DNA of 64,000 bases from Bacteroidota bacterium (GTDB lineage: Bacteria > Bacteroidota > Bacteroidia > AKYH767-A > 2013-40CM-41-45): positions 62,001-126,000 of the forward strand of contig JADJFC010000005.1 of the NCBI GenBank assembly GCA_016708785.1, written 5' to 3'. Of this stretch, positions 55,701-64,000 are shown piece by piece (the first letter of the stretch is position 1; every line of letters starts with the position of its first letter). The position numbers were made by a program, and so were the translations under genes. The notes beneath the pieces are model-generated. The model was not told the origin of the DNA. It saw only the letters and a list, made by a program, of their open reading frames with translations, and made no database searches.

Positions 55701-57010
55701 TTATCAATATCAATGTTGACAACAATATTGGTTTCATTAGTTGCTCCGTAATTGGTAAGTTTTAATTCAAAGGGAACATTGTTACTTCTGCAAACTGAAC
55801 TATATGGAGTAATAAATTCATCAACAGCGATATCTTTTGTAACACCACCATTAGGCCCTAATTTTACAAGACTGAAATTCATGAATCCGGCTGAATTTCT
55901 GAAGAACCCAAATTCAGCGAAACCGCCATCTGAAGTTTCAATTCCACGATAAGCGTGATCATGATACACAGAACCATATGTAGTGTTTTGCCATTCGATT
56001 GTACCAAGACTATCTGTTTTCACTAAATAATAATTTGGATTGATAAGTCCGAAACTTCTGGTAATTCCAGCAAGGACCATTCCTCCATCAGAAGTGAATT
56101 CAACGGTTTTCCCTCCGTCTTTTTTATTTCCACCAATGGTGCGAGTCCAAAGTGAGTCACCGTTTGCGTCGGTCTTGATCAGCCAGATATCAGTCTGTCC
56201 TAAACTATTTGGTAATGAATCTGCATCAGCAATCATTACGTATCCTCCATCGGGAGCGATTGTAACATAATGTGATTCTTGAATACCAATATTTCCAATG
56301 GACTTATACCATTGAAGATTTCCGAAGCATCTGTCTTTGCAAGGTAGGTGTCACCATCTTCAAGATCCGTAACTGTAACTTTGACCTGCAAGAATAAATC
56401 CATCATCAGCAGTTTCTTGAATCGAATTTCCAATCTCGAAACCGCCACCGCCAATGTTTCTTTGCCATTGGATAACACCTGCAGAGTTTAGCTTCACCAA
56501 CAAAACGTCATAGTATACTGTACCTGTTGTATAATTTACTCCAACAGCAACATAACCACCGTCTGAAGTCAGAGTGATCGCTTCTAATTCCTGAAGTCCC
56601 GCATCTCCAACTGTTCTCGACCAAAGTGTATTTCCGTTTTCATCAGTCTTAACAATCCAACCGTCGTTATCACCACCACCATACGAATTCGTAAGTCCGC
56701 AAATGATAAATCCATTATCGACAGGTGTATGCTTGACCATGTTCGCAAAGTCAAACTCAGTTCCGCCAATGGATTTTGTCCAAAGTTGGTTCCCATATGC
56801 GTCAGCACGAACTAGCCAGATATCGGTTTGTCCATTGCTGTAAGTACTCGATCCACCGGTCATAATGAAACCACTGTCAGGTAGTTGTTCCATCCAACGG
56901 CCATCATCATTGTAAATACCACCGTATTCTTTGCTAAACTGTATTTGTGCATTTGCTGATGTAGCAAGGATCACAAAGAAGAAGACAGATTGTAGTAATT
57001 TTCTTTTCAT
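52744..57010 (-). CDS. giant T9SS propeller and Ig-repeat protein, three frame errors
   Basis: One gene of about 1420 residues from ATG 57010 (signal MKRKLLQSVFFFVILATSANAQ). The N-terminal 450 residues are propeller units (TDIWLVRADAYGNQLWTKSI). Frames are lost by an extra T (56362-56363), a missing G (56322-56323, restoring DASGNLQWYKS) and an extra C (55668-55669, restoring TDTLTGSLGSGV). Then come eight Ig-like repeats of about 80 residues (IYWYDAPTGGTLLFTG type). The first is interrupted by a beta-sandwich insert (YLKFDTRLALKIISVK). A PKD-like unit and a T9SS sorting domain follow (LIYPSPTTGIFNVVV to TRNIIIE). It is probably a surface adhesin. It is paralogous to 49973-52658 with five more repeats. 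Confidence 0.8.
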
Positions 57011-57031
57011 ATTTTTAGGGAGATATCTTGG

Positions 57032-57039
57032 CAAAAGTA
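57032..57039 (-). promoter_or_regulatory. -7 box (TACTTTTG) of the giant T9SS gene
   Basis: On the minus strand TACTTTTG lies 21 bases upstream of ATG 57010. The -33 element is a weak TGTT. The rest of the 353-base gap (57040-57314) holds AT-rich sequence in which I see nothing. Confidence 0.4.
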
Positions 57040-57314
57040 CGGATATACTAGGCTAAATAACACTTAATTATGTAAATAACAGGATTTTTTGGGTGAGTAA
57101 TTGGATGTTATTTAGACAAACTTAGCTTAAACCAAGTTTTTTTACTAAAAACGAATGTTTTCATAAACGACTCTATTCTGACTATTTCCTTGAGCGATTA
57201 AGCGAATTACCAAATTCAAATTGCAATTAAAATAAAGGTTTTACCGTCCCTAAAAATAAACAACCAAATGCCATTATTTGTTGCACTTAGGTCAAATTTT
57301 TTTTTTAACAAAAA

Positions 57315-57340
57315 GCGCCTGATGAAAATTCATCAGGCGC
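57315..57340 (-). terminator. terminator of the EF-G paralogue
   Basis: GCGCCTGATGA (57315-57325) pairs with TCATCAGGCGC (57330-57340) around a four-base loop. T-rich on the minus strand, it lies 24 bases after the stop. Confidence 0.7.
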
Positions 57341-57363
57341 CCAACCTTTTCACTAGTAAAGAT

Positions 57364-59487
57364 TCAATGGACTTCAATATTTTTATATTCTTCTCCAAGC
57401 TTTTTCTGAATTTCAGAAGGTACAGGAGCGTATTCAGTGAACTTGCCTGAATAACTACCGCGTCCCTGAGTAATTGAACGAAGTGAAGTTGAATATTTGT
57501 CCAATTCTGCCAAAGGTGTTTTCGCTTTTATGACCTGATAACTTCCGACAGCATCCATTCCTAAAATGATCGCTCTTCGTGTCTGAAGATCTGTAACAAC
57601 ATCACCCATCAGTTCTTCAGGAACTTTTATTTCTACTTCATAAATAGGTTCCAGAATTTTTGGATCAGCTAAATGAAATGCTTCTTTGAAAGCCATCATT
57701 CCTGCAATCTTGAAAGAAATATCATTGGAATCGACAGGATGCATTTTGCCATCGTAAACAATTACTCTGACGTCGCGCACATAACTTCCTGTGAGTGGAC
57801 CTTCCTGCATTTTTTCCATGATACCTTTTTGTATGGAAGGAATAAATCGCTGATCGATCACACCACCCACTATACAATTATAGAATACCAGCCGTCCGCC
57901 CCATGGTAATTCGAGAATCTCTTTCTCACGGATACTGTGTCCATCAGGTTCAGCCATGCCGTCAAAGTAAGGTTCGATCTTTAAATTCACTTCACCAAAT
58001 TGTCCGGCACCACCACTTTGTTTTTTGTGGCGGTATGATGCCATAGACGGTTTCTGAATTGTCTCACGATAAGGAATGCGAGGTTTTACATATTCTACTT
58101 CGAGGTGATAAATTTTTTCCAGTCGCCATTTTATTACAGCCAAATGTAATTCACCCTGACCGGAAAGAAGTATTTGTCTCAACTCACGTGAATATTCAAT
58201 GGTCAATGTCGGATCTTCTTGATGGATCTCAGCGAGTACAGTTCCTAATTTTTCATCATCGGTCTTATTTTTAGCAATGATGGCTGTACGAATTCGTGCA
58301 TCCGGAAAATGAATTGGTGATCTCTATCTTTTACCTACAGCACATAGTGTCTGATTAGTAAGAGTGTCTTTTAATTTTAGTGTAGCACCAATATCTCCGG
58401 CTGTTAATTTGTTGACGACATTTCTATTCTTGCCATCCATTATAAAAAGCTGATTGAGTCGTTCTGTTTGTCCTGTAATTGAATTGACAAGGTCGTCGCC
58501 TGCTTTGATCTCACCGGACATTACTTTGAAGAAAGACAATTTTCCAAGGTGTGGTTCGATCAGTGTTTTAAAAATAAATAATGTTGCAGGGCCATTTGCT
58601 TTGCACTCCAGTTCATCGCCATCGACTAATGTTTCAGGAAAAAGTTCTGTTGCTGAGGGCGCAACATTGTCTATGAAACTCATGAGACGACCGCTTCCCA
58701 TATTTTTTTTCGCAGACAAACAGAAAACCGGATACACATCATGATGAAGCATCCCGGCTTTTAGTCCTGCGCGAAGTTGATCTTCATCGAGTGTGCCTTT
58801 TTCAAAGTATAGTTCCATTAATTTTTCATCATTCTCTGCGGCTTTTTCAACAAGTTCATTATGCAATTGATTTGCTCTTTCCATTTCATCGGCAGGTATA
58901 GGAAGTTTCTCAGGCTTTCCACCTTTCTCCGGAAATTTATACATGACCATATTCAGTAAATCAATAATCGCATTGAAACCGTCGCCTTGATTTATCGGAT
59001 ATTGCATTAGTACAATTGCTTTCCCAAAACGATTTTTAGCTTCTTCAAGTGTCGTATCAAAATCTGATTTTGAATGGTCGAGATGATTGATTGCAAAGAT
59101 GATTGGCTTTTGAAATTTTTCTACATAGTTCCAAATTAATTCAGTTCCGACTTCAACACCATGTTCGGAATTGAGCAACATCACCGCTGTATCTGCTACT
59201 CTTAAGGAAGAAATTACTTCACCAATAAAATCGTCTAAACCGGGAGTGTCAATAACATTAATTTTATAATCTTTCCATTCTGTATGTAATGAAGTCGCAT
59301 AAACCGAACTTCCTCTTTCGTGTTCAACTTCGTGGTAATCGGAGACCGTGTTTTTTTCTTCAACCGTACCGCGTCTGTTTAATAATCCGGCTTCAAAGAT
59401 CATGGCTTCAGCCAATGTGGTCTTGCCGGATTTCGGGGCGCCCACGAGCACCACGTTTTTAATGTGTTTGTCGTCGTAGATTTTCAT
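57364..59487 (-). CDS. elongation factor G paralogue (fusA2-like), internal stop
   Basis: A protein of about 707 residues, EF-G family, interrupted by an in-frame TAG at 58326-58324. The GTPase has P-loop GAPKSGKT (16-23), a degenerate switch I (VEHERGSSVYAT), DTPGLDD (80-86) and NHLD in place of NKxD. Domains II to V follow, with SGGAGQFGEVNLKIEPYF and GVIDQRFIPSIQKG in the second half. Both halves are in one frame. An extra A in AAAAGA and a missing C nearby would make a compensating pair and remove the stop, so it may be a consensus error. The substitutions match the EF-G-like paralogue subfamily rather than canonical EF-G; its role is unknown. Confidence 0.78.
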
Positions 59488-59697
59488 GATAATATTTTTT
59501 TGTGGTTAGTTAATTAATTGAGAAGGTCGATGGGTGAGATAAGTTCAAAAGATCTCAGCTGATTTTCATCAGGATCCGGAAACTGAATATCTATGCGTCA
59601 AGGAAAAGGCATAGCTGAAAAGATTTACCCTAAAATTAAAGCATTATTTTTTAATTTCCATGAGATTTGTCGCTTTTTTGGGTGACAGTTGTAATTT

Positions 59698-59835
59698 TAA
59701 ACACGAAGAAAAAGGAGGAAAAAGGGAGAAGCACAGAGAAAACGATGCTAAAAAAATTAACACAAGTTGACATTAATGCGAATCTCACAAAAACCTCAGT
59801 GATCTTGTGACAAATTTTAGTGGTCTTGTGTTTAA
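59698..59835. repeat. AACACAGAG / CTTAGTGGTCTTGTG-family repeat
   Basis: The 376-base gap before 59864 contains AAACACGAAGAAAAAGG and GGGAGAAGCACAGAGAAAAC (about 59698-59740), resembling the hairpin arms at 49844. It also has GTGATCTTGTGACAAATTTT and TTAGTGGTCTTGTGTTT (59796-59835), matching in inverted orientation the block at 62262-62300. From 59488 to 59697 I see no signal. Confidence 0.45.
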
Positions 59836-59863
59836 TTTTTTCCGTACTTCGATCTCACTAGCC

Positions 59864-60040
59864 ATGAAAAAAGACAAAAACTCATCCCTTAACATTGCTC
59901 TGAGACTGCAACGAAAATTGGCAATTCAAGCAGGGTTTTACGATGGTCGTTTCAAAGAAAAAACGGTGAAGGACAAGAAGAAGGAAGAGAGTAAAAGGAA
60001 GGCGAGAAAAAAAGTAAGGATAGAAAAGGAACTCGATTAA
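59864..60040 (+). CDS. small highly basic protein of unknown function
   Basis: A 58-residue protein from ATG 59864 with a run of positive charge (KDKKKEESKRKARKKVRIEK) after a helical N-terminus (NIALRLQRKLAIQAGFYDG). It overlaps the end of the convergent barrel gene by four bases. It could be a nucleic-acid-binding or ribosome-associated protein, but no family is recognised and it is short, so existence is not certain. The open frame runs further upstream without a better start. Confidence 0.45.
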   Translation: MKKDKNSSLNIALRLQRKLAIQAGFYDGRFKEKTVKDKKKEESKRKARKKVRIEKELD

Positions 60041-60795
60041 AAGTGATAGCCGAATCCTGCTGTGATAATTCTCGGTGCGAAATCAAGACGGTCTGAAGTG
60101 TATAGAGAAGACTCTTTTGTTTTAACATCCACCAGATGGCTTTTGTTGATCACGAACATAACATCGCCGCTTATACCAATGACCCACCCTGATTGACCAA
60201 GTCTCCAGTTCCATCCGAAGTTTAATCCTAGAGACGAACACCAATCGCCGTTTATACTTTCAATACCCAATGTATCTGTTGCATAACTGGTAAGTTTTGT
60301 ATTGTGTGTTCGCTGGACCATTGCTGAAATTCCAAGTACAGCTTCTTTATTGCTATGATATGGCAATTCAAACATCGTATACGGATCGGAACCATTGAAA
60401 GAAAAAGAAAGTGTTGAACGAATAATTTGTATTTCTGTCATGGCGACACGTTCACTGTTCCCATAGGTGTCAGTAGCTTTCAATTCCGGACGGGCAACCA
60501 TTCCTGAAATTTGAAAACCTAATCCTGCTCCACGAAAATGGAGTAAGTCAATCGACAATTCTACATCACCAATAGCAGCATAATACATATCAACCGTATG
60601 GCCAAGTTCGCCATCCGATTTCATTTTCAATTGTGCAGCGAGATCACCATTGTTTGACATTGCACCGGCTCTGACTGTCAATTTCAGTGGATTTCTTTCG
60701 GGTAGTGAAACTTGTGAATAGCCCTGAGAGACATTTAGAGTGTAAATGGCAATCAGTACTGCTAAGAAATTGTAGTTGGATTTTGCTGCTTTCAT
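60037..60795 (-). CDS. exported outer-membrane-type protein of unknown function
   Basis: A 252-residue protein from ATG 60795 (MKAAKSNYNFLAVLIAIYTL), with signal peptide ending near SQGYSQ. The mature part is beta-rich with alternating hydrophobic residues (VELSIDLLHFRGAGLGFQIS, AVLGISAMVQRTHNT, LGLNFGWNWRLGQSGWVIGISG) and ends APRIITAGFGYHF with a terminal phenylalanine, as in outer-membrane barrels. The open frame extends far upstream through repeat sequence, so the internal ATG is preferred. Function unknown. Confidence 0.65.
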   Translation of the reverse strand: MKAAKSNYNFLAVLIAIYTLNVSQGYSQVSLPERNPLKLTVRAGAMSNNGDLAAQLKMKSDGELGHTVDMYYAAIGDVELSIDLLHFRGAGLGFQISGMVARPELKATDTYGNSERVAMTEIQIIRSTLSFSFNGSDPYTMFELPYHSNKEAVLGISAMVQRTHNTKLTSYATDTLGIESINGDWCSSLGLNFGWNWRLGQSGWVIGISGDVMFVINKSHLVDVKTKESSLYTSDRLDFAPRIITAGFGYHF

Positions 60796-60951
60796 TAATT
60801 CTGAATCCCGCAAAGCGAACTGCATGTCGGGGTCGGGGCAGCGAAGATAAAATTTAAATGCTGAAAATTTATTAATGTTGAAAAAACAGATGATTATGAA
60901 AGTGAGATGTATTCGGCAGATTGTGTTGGGGTGTAGTCTGCAGTCCATATT

Positions 60952-60987
60952 AAGTTGGGGTGTAGTCTGCAGACTACACCCCAACTT
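60952..60987. repeat. 36-base perfect palindrome
   Basis: AAGTTGGGGTGTAGTCTG followed by its exact reverse complement, with no loop. A direct copy of the left arm, GTTGGGGTGTAGTCTGCAG, lies at 60924-60942. It is ten bases after the DUF1761 stop (minus strand). Confidence 0.75.
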
Positions 60988-60997
60988 CAATTAAAAA

Positions 60998-61519
60998 TTA
61001 CGTGAATTGGCAGATCAGACCACACATTATTGCAAGTGTTAATGTCCAGTAGCCGACATGGATTAATGTTAATTTGAACGGTTTTCTTTCGAAAAGTCCA
61101 TTGATTCCAAACAAAGGCAAAACGAGAAAAACTCCTGCTAAAGCACCATGAAATGCGCCATGTTTGAAAGTCCGGAAACGATCACCATAAGTTTCAAAAA
61201 AAGTTGTCAAATAAGCACCGGCTGCTGTAGTAGTATCTATTGCGCCATTCGCTCCTTTAACACCAGGTTCATCAGCAAGGACGGAGTAAATTCCCATCTG
61301 GTGAATAACAACCGGATGTAGAAACATCGTGAGTAACAAACTCATGATGATTGACAAAATGATCATTTTTGGCAAACTTCCACCTTTCATTTGTTCTTCT
61401 GTGAAACCATTCAGTTTCATCCAGGCATTTCCAAAAACCTTTGGGTTATACCAGATCATGCCTGTGATGGTAGGAACCAAGGCAGAGACCAGGATAATGG
61501 TCCAGTTTAATTCTAACAT
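60998..61519 (-). CDS. DUF1761 membrane protein
   Basis: A 173-residue DUF1761 protein. The first helix and family motif are WTIILVSALVPTITGMIWYNP with FGNAWMKLNGFTEEQM, followed by further helices (IILSIIMSLLLTMFLHPVVI, LAGVFLVLPLFGINGLFE, YWTLTLAIMCGLICQF). Family function is unknown. It has a soluble loop with EPGVKGANGAID between helices two and three. It is followed by the palindrome at 60952, which may act as its terminator. Confidence 0.85.
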   Translation of the reverse strand: MLELNWTIILVSALVPTITGMIWYNPKVFGNAWMKLNGFTEEQMKGGSLPKMIILSIIMSLLLTMFLHPVVIHQMGIYSVLADEPGVKGANGAIDTTTAAGAYLTTFFETYGDRFRTFKHGAFHGALAGVFLVLPLFGINGLFERKPFKLTLIHVGYWTLTLAIMCGLICQFT

Positions 61520-61671
61520 GTGTTCTGATTTTAGTGGTTAAATTGTGTGATTGATTAAACGTTAAAGTAGAATTTTGTTTCGACTTGTGGGAGGTAGGCT
61601 GAATGTGTTATTAACAGGTTGAGAGTAGTAAATCGAGAATCGTAAATCGAAGAGGAAAGCACTGAAGCTAC

Positions 61672-62241
61672 ATGACAATTCTTCATCCCGATGGTTATCA
61701 GGATTCATTCATCACTATTCGTTATCTTCGTCAAATGCTCCCTGAATACGAAAAACTATTAAAAAGTGCAGTTGAAAAGAAAAAGGAAAACAGATCTTTC
61801 TTTGAGAAGTTGAAAAAAATCCCGGGGAGAGATCTTGACGCTTTGTTCAACGATCTGCATGAGGAAGCTTTTGAGAAAGTTGATTGTTTGAAATGCGCTA
61901 ATTGTTGCAAGACAACAGGACCATTGCTCAAGAATAAAGACATTGATAGACTTTCAGAACAATTAAGAGTAAAACCTGCAAATTTTGTCAGTGAGCATTT
62001 GCGAATTGACGAAGACAATGATTATGTCTTCAAAAAAATGCCATGTCCTTTTCTAAAGGATGACAATTATTGTTCTGTTTATTCTGCGCGTCCAAATGCC
62101 TGTCGTGAATATCCGCATACCGACCAAAGAAATATTCGTTCAATTTTACCGATCACGTATTTGAATTCGATGATTTGTCCGGCAGTCGCTTTGATTGTGG
62201 AAGAATTGAAAGGGTCGGTTAATCCTTTAGGTCAACGGTAA
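61672..62241 (+). CDS. YkgJ-type cysteine-cluster protein
   Basis: A 189-residue protein of the YkgJ/UPF0153 zinc- or iron-chelating cysteine-cluster family. Cysteines 72, 75, 78 and 79 lie in DCLKCANCCKTTG, and 125, 134 and 144 in MPCPFLKDDNYCSVY and PNACREYPH. The N-terminal 65 residues are charged helix. Family members are thought to bind a metal or iron-sulfur cluster; the reaction is unknown. It is soluble. It lies about 180 bases before polA on the same strand. Confidence 0.88.
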   Translation: MTILHPDGYQDSFITIRYLRQMLPEYEKLLKSAVEKKKENRSFFEKLKKIPGRDLDALFNDLHEEAFEKVDCLKCANCCKTTGPLLKNKDIDRLSEQLRVKPANFVSEHLRIDEDNDYVFKKMPCPFLKDDNYCSVYSARPNACREYPHTDQRNIRSILPITYLNSMICPAVALIVEELKGSVNPLGQR

Positions 62242-62371
62242 AGCTATAATAACACTGCTTAAAATATTTTTAGCACAAGAACACTAAATTTTTACAACGA
62301 ATTCACAATTATATTTGTTTTATTCGTGAATGGTCATAAAAATTAGTGATCTTAGTTTTAGATTTTTAGCA

Positions 62372-62402
62372 TTGAGCCGATTCTCTAATTTTTCTATCTT
62401 TG
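62372..62402 (+). promoter_or_regulatory. promoter of polA
   Basis: TTG (62372-62374), 20-base spacer, TATCTTTG (62395-62402) fits the Bacteroidota consensus. It is 19 bases before the ATG. The block at 62262-62371 between YkgJ and this promoter belongs to the inverted CTTGTG repeat family. Confidence 0.5.
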
Positions 62403-62421
62403 GCATTCAACAAAAATTACA

Positions 62422-64000
62422 ATGGCAAAAAAGAAACTTTTTTTATTGGACGGAATGGCGCTGATCTATCGTGCATATTTCGGATTTTCAAACAATCATC
62501 GTATCAATTCGAAAGGACTAAACACATCTGCTATTTTTGGCTTCACCAATACATTGCTGGAGGTTTTAAGGAAAGAAAATCCTTCTCACATTGCAGTAGT
62601 ATTTGATACTTCAGGACCTACAGCTCGACACGAAGAATTTCCTGCTTATAAAGCACACCGTGAAGAGATCCCTGAAGATCTTGCTAAAAGTATTCCTTAC
62701 ATTTTTCGGTTATGTGAATGTTTTAATATTCCATTGCTTACTAAACAAGGGTTTGAAGCCGATGACATCATTGGAACGTTGGCAGTGAAAGCAGAGAAGG
62801 AAGGTTTTGATACGTATATGATGACGCCCGATAAAGATTTCGGGCAATTAGTTGATGAACATACTTTCATTTACAAACCTGCACGTGCCGGTGGTCCAGC
62901 AGAAGTGATGGGCCCAGCAGAAGTTTGTAAACGCTGGGATATTGAAAGAGTTGAACAGGTGAAAGATATTCTTGGTTTGATGGGCGATGCATCCGATAAC
63001 ATTCCCGGAATACCCGGTGTTGGTGAGAAAACGGCAATTCAATTAGTAAAACAATTCGGCAGCATAGAAAATTTACTGGAGAATACGGATCAACTAAAAG
63101 GAAAGCTGAAAGAAAAAGTAGAGCTCAATAAAGAAATGGCTATTCAGTCAAAACGATTGGCGACGATCATTCTTGATGTTCCCGTGAATAACAATCTGAA
63201 TGATCTTATTGCTGTTGAGCCGGACAAAGAAAAACTGCGCGAACTTTTTACTGAATTAGAATTCCGTCGTCTGGCTGAGCAATTGAATTTGTCAAATGTT
63301 CCTGCTGCAGAACCAGGAAAGTCGAAACCAATTGTTCTTCAGTCATCTCAAACATCTATGTTCGGTGATGATAACACAGTTGTAGTTCCTGTCGAAGAAA
63401 AAAATGAAGAGCCTGAATTAGCAGCCGAAAAAGATTTAAATACAATTCACACTACAGAACATAAATATTTTCTCGCCGATTCAGAAAAAGAACGCATGAA
63501 TTTGCTTGCTGAATTGTTGAAGCATGAATCGGTTTGTTTCGATACAGAAACTACCGGACTTGATTCGAGTAAGGCGGAACTTGTCGGACTATCATTCAGC
63601 GTAAAGAAACATGAAGGATGGTATGTGCCTGTTCCGGCAGACCAAAAAGCAGCGAAAAAAATTGTTGACGAGTTCAAACCTTTTTTCGAAAACGAGAAGA
63701 TTGAAAAGATCGCTCAGAATCTGAAATATGATCTTGCTATCTTGCAACGTTACGGTGTTGAACTGTCCGGAAAGACATTTGATACTATGATAGCGCATTT
63801 TCTAATTCAACCGGAGATGCGCCACAATATGGATGTGATGTCTGAAACATATCTTTCTTATTCGCCGGTTTCAATAGAAACACTTATCGGGAAGAAAGGC
63901 AAAGAGCAATTGAATATGCGTGATGCGCCAATCGATGCAGTAGCAGAATATGCCGCTGAAGATGCCGACATTACTTTGCAGTTGAAAGAAAATTTTGAAC
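62422..64000 (+). CDS. polA: DNA polymerase I, 3' end outside the window
   Basis: The first 526 codons of DNA polymerase I are present, from ATG 62422 (MAKKKLFLLDGMALIYRAYF). The 5' nuclease domain is complete: FDGMALIYRA-type start, FDTSGPTARHEEFPAYKAHR, DDIIGTLAVKAEKEGF, TPDKDFGQL and the helix-hairpin-helix GIPGVGEKTAIQLVKQFG. A linker of about 50 residues leads to the 3'-5' exonuclease-like domain. Its DxE motif is in FDTETTGLD, so proofreading may be active, and the LKYDLAILQRYG motif follows. The polymerase domain lies beyond the right edge. It repairs DNA and replaces RNA primers. Confidence 0.95.
   Translation, partial: MAKKKLFLLDGMALIYRAYFGFSNNHRINSKGLNTSAIFGFTNTLLEVLRKENPSHIAVVFDTSGPTARHEEFPAYKAHREEIPEDLAKSIPYIFRLCECFNIPLLTKQGFEADDIIGTLAVKAEKEGFDTYMMTPDKDFGQLVDEHTFIYKPARAGGPAEVMGPAEVCKRWDIERVEQVKDILGLMGDASDNIPGIPGVGEKTAIQLVKQFGSIENLLENTDQLKGKLKEKVELNKEMAIQSKRLATIILDVPVNNNLNDLIAVEPDKEKLRELFTELEFRRLAEQLNLSNVPAAEPGKSKPIVLQSSQTSMFGDDNTVVVPVEEKNEEPELAAEKDLNTIHTTEHKYFLADSEKERMNLLAELLKHESVCFDTETTGLDSSKAELVGLSFSVKKHEGWYVPVPADQKAAKKIVDEFKPFFENEKIEKIAQNLKYDLAILQRYGVELSGKTFDTMIAHFLIQPEMRHNMDVMSETYLSYSPVSIETLIGKKGKEQLNMRDAPIDAVAEYAAEDADITLQLKENFE

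Noticed and set aside
55619..56478. Two independent small genes upstream of the Ig-repeat protein
   Set aside because: They are middle parts of the same giant protein, joined by one-base repairs.
1..64000. tRNA, rRNA, riboswitch or insertion sequence
   Set aside because: No cloverleaf, conserved rRNA segment, known riboswitch core or transposase frame was recognised in any gap. A covariance-model search would be needed for a firm negative.

Overview
The window comes from a Bacteroidota genome, most likely a long-read assembly of an uncultured Flavobacteriales- or Chitinophagales-like organism; I cannot fix the family. The evidence is moderately AT-rich DNA, six secreted proteins with type IX secretion (T9SS) C-terminal sorting domains, a PorW/SprE lipoprotein, an atp operon that ends at atpG, and promoters of the Bacteroidota TTTG / TAnnTTTG type. 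I saw no rRNA, tRNA, CRISPR array, insertion sequence or prophage.

Layout. 1-8.3 kb: an unfinished membrane protein, a DsbA/FrnE-type oxidoreductase, an esterase, a cation/proton antiporter, an FMN reductase, a P-loop NTPase overlapping an acyltransferase, a WG-repeat protein and an unknown protein. 8.4-12.8 kb: a lipid-A-type acyltransferase, a TlpA-like thioredoxin protein flanked by two arrays of a degenerate palindromic repeat, and an ALDH7-type aldehyde dehydrogenase. 13.1-14.6 kb: a broken ArnT-like glycosyltransferase. 14.6-22.2 kb (minus strand): a secreted unknown, a DUF5615/DUF433 toxin-antitoxin-like pair, RseP, Dxr, a small acidic protein, RecQ and an ORF6N protein. 22.4-30.6 kb: an outer-membrane barrel, an M23/T9SS protein, a GH3-like protein, an M23 peptidase and PorW/SprE.

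30.9-42.2 kb holds bactofilin, AtpZ-like and a partner membrane protein, then about 5 kb of unrelated genes and repeats, then atpB-E-F-H-A-G with its own promoter. An intrinsic terminator sits between atpE and atpF. 42.2-46.7 kb: MarC, a CUB/PKD secreted protein and a DUF421 protein. 46.8-49.8 kb: a compact unit of [2Fe-2S] ferredoxin-like protein, unknown protein and B12-binding MerR regulator, followed by an ECF sigma factor and purQ. 50.0-57.0 kb: two tandem, paralogous T9SS Ig-repeat proteins. 57.4-64 kb: an EF-G paralogue, small proteins, DUF1761, a YkgJ-type cysteine-cluster protein and the start of polA.

Two things colour the whole window. First, at least ten genes carry reading-frame lesions, nearly all repairable by one base in a short run (three in atpG alone). 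This points to consensus errors rather than real gene decay. Second, the intergenic DNA is built largely from a few families of short palindromic or periodic repeats. One family also appears to sit in frame inside the glycosyltransferase. No complete new defence or biosynthetic system is evident. The most unusual items are the repeat families, the ferredoxin/unknown/B12-regulator/sigma unit, the atpE-atpF terminator, and a recurring promoter arrangement that predicts leaderless mRNAs.
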